This document shows positions 53,869-62,700 of a stretch of DNA of 64,000 nt, piece by piece. Below the pieces are notes generated by a model, which did no database searches, was not told where the DNA came from, and was given only the letters and a program-made list of their open reading frames with translations. How positions within the stretch are numbered: the first letter of the stretch is position 1; each line of letters opens with the position of its first letter. Origin of the DNA: Micromonospora carbonacea (lineage in GTDB: Bacteria > Actinomycetota > Actinomycetes > Mycobacteriales > Micromonosporaceae); the NCBI RefSeq assembly GCF_014205165.1, contig NZ_JACHMZ010000001.1, positions 4,570,501 through 4,634,500 of the forward strand, read 5' to 3'. The position numbers and the translations under genes are program-made.

Positions 53869-55667
53869 GTCACTCTCCCCGCGTGCGCCGGAAACAGCCG
53901 GAACGGATGGAGTTCAGCACCGCCCAGCTCGGACATCCCCGCGCAAGCGGGGAACAGGACCCGCAGTGCTGGCTGCTCCTCTGCCGCTCCGGGATCACCC
54001 CCGCCGACGCGGGGAACAGGGCGCGTGGACCGTGGACACGGCACACTTCCCCGGATCACCCCCGTGTGCGCGGGGAACAGGCGCGCACCGCCACCCTCAA
54101 GGAGGCCCGCACGGGATCACCCCCGCGTGCGCGGGGAACAGGACCGGCTGGTCGACGGTGGCCGCGCGAAACACGGATCACCCCGCGTGCGCGGGGAACA
54201 GGCGAGCATCCCCGACGACCACGGGGCGAGGCCCGGATCACCCACGCGTGCGCGGGGAACAGGTCGAGCAACGCACACCCGCCGGCCTGACGACGGGATC
54301 ACCCCCGCGTGCGCGGGGAACAGGTGTCCCGGTGGGCGGCGCGGCGCGACTCCCCGGGATCACCCCCGCGTGCGCGGGGAACAGACCCTCCTCTACGACT
54401 GGGTCGACCTCGCCCAGGGATCACCCCCGCGTGCGCGGGGAACAGGACCCCACCCAGCACGCGGGGCCCGGCCACACCGGATCACCCCCGCGTGCGCGGG
54501 GAACAGCTGCGGCCGGAAGGGTGCCGGGGGACGGGCACCGGGATCACCCCCGCGTGCGCGGGGAACAGCTCGCCCGCGCCCAGGGGCTCACGGAGGCGGA
54601 GGGATCACCCCCGCGTGCGCGGGGAACAGCGGGCGCAGCCGGACGTGGACGCCGTGTCCTGGGGATCACCCCCGCGTGCGCGGGGAACAGTTCCCGCACG
54701 CCGACGCCCGGGCCGACGCCCAGGGATCACCCCCGCGTGCGCGGGGAACAGCCGGTTACCTTAGCCGAATCGCTAGATCGCCCCGGATCACCCCCGCGTG
54801 CGCGGGGAACAGGCACCCTCAGCGGTTTTAGTGTCCGCCTTCCCCGGATCACCCCCGCGTGCGCGGGGAACAGGCTGTCGCCGTCGGCGAGCTTCTCGCG
54901 CTTCAGGGATCACCCCCGCGTGCGCGGGGAACAGGTGTGAGGCGCGCGTCTCAGGTGATAACCGTTGGGATCACCCCCGCGTGCGCGGGGAACAGTCCCG
55001 GGCGACCCGCGGGAGCTTGATGCCGACCGGATCACCCCCGCGTGCGCGGGGAACAGGGCGACCGCGCCGCCGGTCGCCCGAACATCAACGGATCACCCCC
55101 GCGTGCGCGGGGAACAGGGCGGGTATGTGAGTGGCAAGCCCCCGTACGGAGGATCACCCCCGCGTGCGCGGGGAACAGCCCGAGCCGCCCGGCCGGCTCA
55201 CGGTCCAGTCGGGATCACCCCCGCGTGCGCGGGGAACAGATCGCCGGCGACGTCGGCACCATCGCGACCCGCGGATCACCCCCGCGTGCGCGGGGAACAG
55301 ACAAAAGCCCTCGCGAGTGATCCGGGGCTGGAGTGGATCACCCCCGCGTGCGCGGGGAACAGAATCGGATGCGGCCGGCGACGTCGGCCTTGCCGGGATC
55401 ACCCCCGCGTGCGCGGGGAACAGGGCCGGTGCGTCTTGCGTGACGGGTACCAGGCGGGATCACCCCCGCGTGCGCGGGGAACAGGGACGCGCGGTCAGCG
55501 CATTGGTTGCCCTCGAAGGATCACCCCCGGGTGCGCGGGGAACAGGCTCGCATTGCTACCCGCCGGGGCTTCGGTGACGGATCACCCCCGCGTGCGCGGG
55601 GAACAGATCGACGGCCGGCAGCCGGCGGGCCCGGACCCGGGATCACCCCCGCGTGCGCGGGGAACAG
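53869..55667 (-). CRISPR. CRISPR array, type I-E-like repeat, about 30 units
   Basis: Thirty repeat units, 28 bases each in the main part, with spacers of about 33 bases (period 60-62, mostly 61). On the plus strand the repeat begins GGATCACCCCCGCG and ends GCGCGGGGAACAG; the reverse complement, starting CTGTTCCCCGCG, fits the actinobacterial I-E family, so the array is probably read leftward. Repeat ends run from 53897 to 55667. The last units on the left (ending 53897, 53957, 54019, 54080, 54201, 54262) carry changes, as expected for the oldest end. One unit ending 55545 has a single C-to-G change. No cas gene lies in the window. Apparent ORFs across the array encode only a repeated ITPACAGN-like peptide and are not genes. 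Confidence 0.98.
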
Positions 55668-55978
55668 ACTTCCTGACCTGGGCCGCTAAAGATCAACAAC
55701 GCCGATTTCATTCACTTGCCCGCTCAAGATCCTCCCCGCCCGTACCGCCCGGTTGCCGATAAGCAAAGTACCCCTGACGCTCCGCGCTCAACGCACCGCG
55801 CCCCCGCTCCTGCCATCCCCACCACCCATGACCGCCACCGTTCGGCAACTCCATCCTGGAGTCGTTGCCCCCGCCGGAGGCAGCCCTAACCCAGGCCACC
55901 CGGCAAGGGGCGGCCCAGGGTCTGCCCGTCTTCTCCCACTCCGGCCGCCAACGGCGGCTCACCAGGCCGTCGAGCCGG
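55668..55978 (-). promoter_or_regulatory. CRISPR leader region and anonymous spacer DNA
   Basis: Directly right of the last intact repeat, 55685-55720 is relatively A/T-rich (TAAAGATCAACAACG and neighbours), as leaders are. Repeat decay at the opposite end supports a leader here. The remainder up to 55978 shows no gene I trust. Confidence 0.55.
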
Positions 55979-56083
55979 TCAAAGGGCTCCACCCAGGTTG
56001 CCGTCGGGGCCGCCCAGCTCCCGGTGGATGAAGCCGGACAGCTCGACGTCGCTGGCCCCGTCGAGCGTCGGCGTCACGGCGCG
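55979..56083 (-). pseudogene. Relic of a PKS C-terminal docking tail
   Basis: Read leftward, this 105-base stretch encodes TPTLDGASDVEL, FIHRELGGPDGNLGGAL and a stop. It is a close copy of the last residues of the intact PKS ending at 56705 (TLDAASDAEL, FIHRELGGPDGTMGGGF). Frame and stop are conserved and about nine in ten bases match, but nothing upstream of about 56083 continues the homology. So it is a cut-off copy of a PKS 3' end. Confidence 0.8.
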
Positions 56084-56092
56084 CCTGCCGCG

Positions 56093-56129
56093 CGTCGCCT
56101 CATGCGGATCAGGATGGGCTGCGCCGGCC
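56093..56129 (+). pseudogene. Fragment of a HAD phosphatase gene
   Basis: These 37 bases match 50079-50115 in the HAD phosphatase gene of the sugar cassette with two differences, and read in the same frame (RRLMRIRMGCAG against RRLMAIRMGCAG). It directly abuts the PKS tail relic, so two unrelated fragments of this cluster are joined here. Confidence 0.65.
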
Positions 56130-56186
56130 AGCCGGGATCGTGATCAAGGAACGGCGGCTTGAGCAGGGTGTCGATATCATGCCGGG

Positions 56187-56519
56187 ATGGGTAGATTCCT
56201 GGCACTCTTCAACGGTGCGGCTGATGAGGTCGGCAAGGCCGAACTCAGCGAACAGCAGCAGAGCGAGTTCATTGACGCCTGGGCGTCATGGGCGCAGGCC
56301 AACGAGAAGGCTCTCGTCGACCCCGGCGCTCCGTTGAACGCGAAGAAGCTGGTCACGGCGCAGGGGGTCGAGGACTTCACCGACGCCATGATCGGCTACG
56401 CCATCGTGGAGGCGGGCTCGCACGATGAGGCCGTTGAGATCTTCTCCGGGCATCCGCACCTGGGCCTGCACGCCGGAAACTCGATCGCGGTCCTCGAGTG
56501 TCCGGCTCCGCCTGGCTGA
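56187..56519 (+). CDS. Small YCII-like protein
   Basis: 110 aa, complete. MGRFLALFNGAADEVGKAEL at the start, then DAWASWAQANEKALVDPGAP, a central YAIVEAGSHDEAVEIFSGHP and C-terminal GNSIAVLECPA give the ferredoxin-like pattern of YCII-related proteins. Their role is mostly unknown; some relatives are dechlorinases or accessory proteins. No strong ribosome site precedes ATG 56187. It converges on the PKS ending at 56705 and has no operon partner in view. Confidence 0.6.
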   Translation: MGRFLALFNGAADEVGKAELSEQQQSEFIDAWASWAQANEKALVDPGAPLNAKKLVTAQGVEDFTDAMIGYAIVEAGSHDEAVEIFSGHPHLGLHAGNSIAVLECPAPPG

Positions 56520-56651
56520 TACTCGGGCCGGAGCCTCGCTGTCGGGCGCGTGACTTCGTTCGGGGCCTGATGGAGAAGGGCCGGCACGCCGTCGGACAGT
56601 TCATGGCCGATGCGGCGGGCCGGCCCGTCTGGACCCCAGCGGCATTGCCGA

Positions 56652-56684
56652 GGTGCCGTCGATGTCCTGCGTCATCTCGGCACC
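56652..56684. terminator. Inverted repeat downstream of the right-hand PKS
   Basis: GGTGCCG (56652-56658) can pair with CGGCACC (56678-56684), 20 bases downstream of the PKS stop in its reading direction. The stem is seven pairs with a wide loop, so terminator function is uncertain. Confidence 0.3.
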
Positions 56685-56704
56685 ATCAGGCGGTCCGAAT
56701 CGGT

Positions 56705-59700
56705 TCAGAAGCCTCCACCCATGGTGCCGTCGGGGCCGCCCAGCTCCCGGTGGATGAAGTCGAACAGCTCGGCGTCGCTGGCCGCGTCGAGCGTCGGTGC
56801 CACCGGCGCGTCGACCGACGCCGGCCGGTCGTCGCCCCAGCGGGCCAGGAACGCCTGCATCTGCACCAGCAGCTTCTGCCGGGTGAGCTGGTCGGGCGCG
56901 CTGGCGGCGAACAGCCCGTCGAGCTTCTCCAGCTCGGACAGCAGCCCCTCGGTGGCCGTGGCCCCGTCGGCCACCACGAGCGTACGCAGGTGGCGGGCCA
57001 GGGCCAGCGGCGTCGGGTAGTCGAAGACCACGCTGGCCGGCAGGGTCGCCCCGGTGGCCGCCCGGAGCCGGTTGCGCAGCTCCACGGCGGTCATCGAGTC
57101 GAAGCCGACCTCCCGGAACGCCCGCCCCGGGCCGAGGTCACCGGCGTCGGGCAGGCCGAGCACCGCCGCCGCCTGGGCGGCCACGAGGTCGACGAGCACG
57201 GCGTCGCGTTCGGCGTCGGTGAGCGGGCGCAGCCGGTCCCGCAGCGCGTCGGCGGCCCCGTCGTCGGCCGGCTCGGCGCTGTGCAGGCCGCGCAGCGCCT
57301 CCCGGGCCTCGGGGACCTCCCCGAACAGCGGGCGGGCCCGCACGGCGGCGATGGCCGGCACGAACCCGTCCCACCGTACGTCGGCCACCACGACCTGCGC
57401 GCCGTCGGCGACGGCCTGCCGAAGCGCGGCGGTGGCCAGGTCGGGGGCCATGCCGGGCAGGCCCCGCCGGGTGAGCTGATCGAGGTCGGCGTCGGCGAGC
57501 CCGTCGGCCCAAGGGCCGAACGCCACCGACGCCACCGGCAGCCCGGCCCGCCGCCGGTTCTCGGCGAGCACCTGGAGCAGGGCGTCGCCGGCCGCCTGAC
57601 CGGACCGTCCGCCGGAGCCCCACACCCCGGAGGTGGAGGAGCAGAGCACCAGCGCGCCGAGTGCCGCGCCCTCCAGCTCGTCGGCGTAGCGGGGGATGTC
57701 GCCGACGGTGGCGACGAGGTCGGCGGCGAGGCCGGCGAGGGTCAGCTCCGCCAGCGGCGCGGTGCCGGTGTCGGCGGGCACGTGCAGCAGCGCCGTCACC
57801 GGCCGCCCGTCGGCGGCGAGCTGCGCCATCCGGTCGGTGAGCTTCCCGCCCGCCGGCTGGTCCAGCGGCACCACGGCCGCGCCCTGCCGGCCCAGCCAGG
57901 CCGTCGCGTGTCCGGCGACGGTGCCCGCCCCGCCGGCGACGAGGACGGTGCCGTGCGGCGTCCAGCCGCCGCCCGTACCGTCGGCCGGGTCGGTGGCCCG
58001 GACCAGCCGCCGCGCGTACGCGCCCGAGGCGCGGACGGCGAGCTGGTCCTCCCCCTCGCTGTTGGTGAGCGCGGCGACCAGCGCGGCGGCGAGGTCGGCG
58101 GTGACCGTGCCGGGCAGGTCGACGAGGCCGCCGACGTGCCGGGGGTGCTCCAGGGCGGCGGCCAGGCCGAGTCCCCAGGTGGTCGCCTGCCACGGCCGGG
58201 CGGCCGGCGCGTCGTCGGTGGCGACCGCCCCTGCGGTGGCCAGCCACAGCGGCAGCGGCACCTCGGCCGGCAGGCCGGTGTGCGCCTGCAACAGCAGCAG
58301 GTTCGCCGCGAGGCCGGCGGGCAGGGCGTCCTGCCCGGGGTGCGGGGCCTCGTCGAGGGCGAGCAGGGACAGCAGCCCGGTCGGCTGGTGCGTGGCGCAG
58401 GCCAGCGCCAGGTCGGCGGCGAGGCCGTCCCGGTCGACGGCCGCCGGGTCCACGGTGAGCAGGTGCACGGCCGCCCCACCGGCGCGCAACGCGTCGGCGA
58501 CCGCGTCGGCGGCCTCCCGGGGCGGCGCGACGAGCAGCCAGGTGCCCGGGTCGGCGGCGGTGAGCCGCTGGGGCCGCCAGGTGACCCGGTAGCGCCAGCC
58601 GGCGATCGTGTCGTCCTCGTGCTGGCGGCGTCGCCACGACTCCAGCTCCGGCAGGAGGTCCCGCAGGGGCTGGCTGGTGTCGATGCCGAGCCGGTCCAGG
58701 TCGCCGTCGGTGACCGCCCGCCAGAACGCGTCGTCGGCCCGGTCCACCCCGCCGGCCGGCGAGGCCGTGAGGGTGGGCCAGTAGCGCTGCGGCTGGAACG
58801 CGTACGTGGGCAGCTCCGGCAGGTCACGCGGGGCGGGCCGGGGGCCGGCGAGCGGGGCGAGCAACGCCGCCCAGTCGAGGTCCCGGCCGGTCGCGTAGCG
58901 GGTGGCGAGGGCGGCGAGCAGCGCCGCCGGCTCGGGCACGCCGGCCCGCAGGGCGGCCACGGCGGTGGCGTCGTCGGGCAGCAGCTCCGCGTTCATCGCG
59001 GTGAGCACGGCGGCGGGGCCGATTTCGAGGTACGTGTCGACGCCCGCCCCGCGCAGCGCGGCGATCCCGTCGGCGTAGCGGACGGCCTCGCGGACGTGCC
59101 GCACCCAGTAGTCGGCGGTACGCAGGTCGTCGCCGTCGGCGAGCGCCCCCGTCACGTTGGACACGACCGGCACCAGCGGCGCGGCGAAGGTCAGCGTCTC
59201 CAGGGTCGCGCGGAACTCGGCGAGCATCGGCTCCATCAACGGGCTGTGGAACGCGTGGCTGACCGTGAGCCGGCGGGTGCGGACGCCCCGGTCCCGCCAG
59301 GCCCGCTCGATCTCGTCGAGGGCCCCGACGGCCCCGGAGACGACCACCGACGTGGGCCCGTTGACGGCGGCGATCCCGACGTCGACGCGCCCGGCGATCG
59401 AGGCGAGCACGTCGGCCTCGGCGGCGTTGACCGCGAGCATCCCGCCCCCGGCCGGCAACGCCTGCATCAACCGACCCCGCGCGGCGACAAGCGCACACGC
59501 GTCCGCCAGCGACAACACCCCCGCCACGTGCGCGGCAGTGATCTCACCGACCGAGTGGCCGCCGACGAAGTCCGGCACCACCCCGAACGACTCCACCAGC
59601 CGGAACAGCGCCACCTCGACCGCGAACAGACCGGCCTGCGTGAAGACAGTCTGGTCGAGCAGCTCGGCCTCAGTCGTGCCCGCCTCCGCGAACAGCACCG

Positions 59701-62700
59701 ACTTCAGCGGCTGCGGCAGCAGCGGATCCAGGTGACCGCACACCTCGTCCAGCACGGCGGCGAACACCGGGAACGCCTCCGCCAACTCCCGACCCATCCC
59801 GGCACGCTGCGCGCCCTGGCCGGAGAACAGGACGGCGGTGCCGCCCGTCGCCGTCGGGGCGGGCCCGACGAGGGCGGGGTGGGTGCCGCCAGCGGCGAGG
59901 GCCCGCAGCGCCGCGAGCCGGGTCTGCGGGTCGGTGGCGACGACCGTCGCCCGGTGGGCCAGGTGCGCCCGGCCCTCGGCCAGCGCCCAGGCCACCGCCC
60001 CGGCCTCGGCCGCACCGGCACCGGCCGTGCCGACGTCGGCCGTACCCTCGCCCGGGGTTGCCGGGTCGGAGCCGGCCGGGGTTGCCGGGGCGGCGAGCCG
60101 GCGGGCCAGCCGGTCGGCCTGTTCGCGCAGCCCGGCGGCCGTGGCGGCGGAGAGCGGCCAGGGCAGCGCCGCGCCACCCGCCGCCGACTGCCCGGCAAGG
60201 CCAGCGGGCTCGACGGACGCGGCGGGGTCGGCCGGTTCCTCCGCCGGTGCCTGTTCGAGGATCACGTGGGCGTTGGTGCCGGAGATGCCGAACGACGACA
60301 CGCCGGCCCGGCGGGGGCGGCCGTCGGCGGCCCACGGGCGGGCCTCGGTGAGCAGCGCCAGCGGGGACGCCGCCCAGTCCACGTGCGGGGACGGCTCGTC
60401 GGCGTGCAGGGTCGCCGGCAGCGTGCCGTGCCGCAGGGCGAGCACCATCTTCATCAGGCTGGCCGCGCCGGCCGCCGCCTGGGTGTGCCCGATGTTCGAC
60501 TTCACCGAGCCCAGCCACAGGGGCCGGTCGGCGGGCCGGTCCGGCCCGTACGCGGCCGTCAGCGCCTGCGCCTCGATCGGGTCGCCGAGGGTGGTGCCGG
60601 TGCCGTGCGCCTCGATGGCGTCGACGTCCGCCGGGGTGAGCCCGGCGTTGGCGAGGGCCTGCCGGATGACCCGCTGCTGCGCCGGCCCGTTGGGGGCGGT
60701 GAGCCCGTTGGACGCGCCGTCCTGGTTGACGGCGGAGCCGCGTACCACGGCCAGGATGCGCCGGCCGTCGCGGCGGGCGTCGGAGAGGCGTTGCAGGAGC
60801 AGGACGCCGACGCCCTCGCCCCAGCCGGTGCCGTCGGCGTCCGCGCCGAACGCCTTGACCCGACCGTCGGCGGCGAGGCCGCGCTGCCGGGAGAACTCCA
60901 GGAACGCCCCCGGCGTCGACATGACGGTCACGCCGCCCGCGAGGGCCAGGTCGCACTCGCCGGACCGCAGCGCCTGCGCGGCCAGGTGCAGCGCGACCAG
61001 CGACGACGAGCACGCCGTGTCGACGGTGACCGCCGGCCCGTGCAGCCCGAACGAGTACGCCAGCCGGCCGGACACCACGGACGCGCCGTTGCCGGTGGCC
61101 TGGTAGCCCTCCACCTCGGAGCGGGCGCCCAGCAGCAGCGTCGCGTAGTCCTGCCCGTTGGTGCCCATGAAGACGCCGGTGGCGGAGCCGCGTACCCGGT
61201 GCGGGTCGATGCCGGCCCGCTCGAACGTCTCCCACGTGGTGTGCAGCAACAGCCGCTGCTGCGGGTCCATCGCCAGGGCCTCGCGGGGGTTGATGCCGAA
61301 GAACGCGGCGTCGAAGTCGGCCACGCCGTCGAGGAACCCGCCGCTGCGGGCATAGCTGGTGCCCACCCGGTCCGGGTCGGCGTCGAACAGGGCGGCGAGG
61401 TCCCAGCCCCGGTCGGTGGGCATCGGCCCGATCGCGTCCCCGCCGTCGAGCAGCAGCTCCCACAGCTCCTGCGGCGACGACACCCCGCCGGGGAAGCGGC
61501 AGGCCATCGAGACGATGGCGATGGGCTCGTCGGCCGCCGGCCGGGCCGCGACCAGACCGACCGCCGGGTCGGCGTCGGCCGCGCCGGCCACGAGTTCCGT
61601 ACGCAGGAACCGGGCCAGTTCCGCCGCCGATGGATGGTCGAAGACGACGGTCGACGGCAGGGTCAGCCCGGTGGTCCGGCCCAGCCGGTCCCGCAGTTGC
61701 ACGGCGGCGAGGCTGTCGAAGCCGAGTTCCCGGAACGCCCGGCCGGCGGGCACCTGGTCGGTGGAGTCGTGCCCGAGCACCGCCGCCGCCTCGGCGCGGA
61801 CCAGGTCGACCAGCAGGTTCTCCTGGCCGGTGGCCGGCAGCGCGGCGAGCCGCGCCCGCAGGCCGCTGGTGGCGGCGTCGGCCTCCGGCCGCTGCGCCTC
61901 GACGGCGGGGGCCGGGGCGACCCGGTCGAACAGGCGGCTCGGCCGCGCCGCGGTGAACGCGGCGACGAACCGGGACCAGTCCACGTCGGCGACGACCGGC
62001 GCGGGCTCGGGGGCGTTGACCCAGCGGCCCAGCGCCGCGACGGCGGCCCCGGGGTCGAGGGGGGTGAACCCCCGGCGGCGCAGGCCCTCGGCGGTCTCCC
62101 CGGCGGCCATGCCGTCGGCCGCCCACGGCCCGTAGGCGAGGGCGGTGGCGGGCAGCCCCTCGGCCCGGCGGGCGGCCACGAGGGCGTCGAGCAGGGCGTT
62201 GCCGGCGGCGTAGCCGGCCTGGCCGCCGCCGCCCCAGACACCGGCGACGGACGAGAACACGACGAACGCGTCGAGGTCCCGGCCCCGGCAGGCGGCGTCC
62301 AGGTGCAGGGCCCCGAGCACCTTCCCGGCGAGGGTCGCCGACAGGTCGGCGGCGGTCACCTCGTGCGCCGGGGCGGTCCCGCCGGCCGCGCCTGCGGTGT
62401 GCACGACGGCGGTGAGCGCGGGCAGGCCGGCGACGAGGGCCTCGACGGCAGCGGCGTCGGTGACGTCGCAGGCGACGACCCGCACCGCCCCGGCCAGCTC
62501 CTCGACCAGCTCGGCGGCACCGGGGGCGTCCGGGCCACGCCGGGACGCGAGGACCACCTCGGCCGCCCCGTTGGCCAGCAGCCACCGGGCGGTGTGCCGA
62601 CCCAACGCACCCGTACCACCGGTGACCAGCACCGTCCCCGACGGACGCCACCCCGACCCGACCGGCGCGGCGGCCGGCACCAGCCGCCGGCCGAAGACGC

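Noticed and set aside
53966-54940. Open frames encoding repeats of ITPACAGN and HPRVRGEQ
   Set aside because: They are translations of the CRISPR repeats and spacers. The periodic peptide follows the 61-base array period.
55708-55992. 94-codon frame on the minus strand between the leader and the PKS relic
   Set aside because: No known domain, no ribosome site, and it overlaps the CRISPR leader and the PKS tail relic. I checked it against my memory of Cas2 and saw no match.
56384-56604. Minus-strand frames of 60-75 codons over the YCII-like gene
   Set aside because: They are antisense shadows of the plus-strand ORF, which has a coherent family-like sequence.
55668-56704. cas genes next to the array
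   Set aside because: Neither strand near the array encodes anything resembling Cas1, Cas2, Cas3 or Cascade subunits.
51404-56704. Insertion sequence or transposase as the cause of the rearrangements
   Set aside because: No transposase frame or terminal repeats of IS size are present. The relics point to recombination but not to a visible element.
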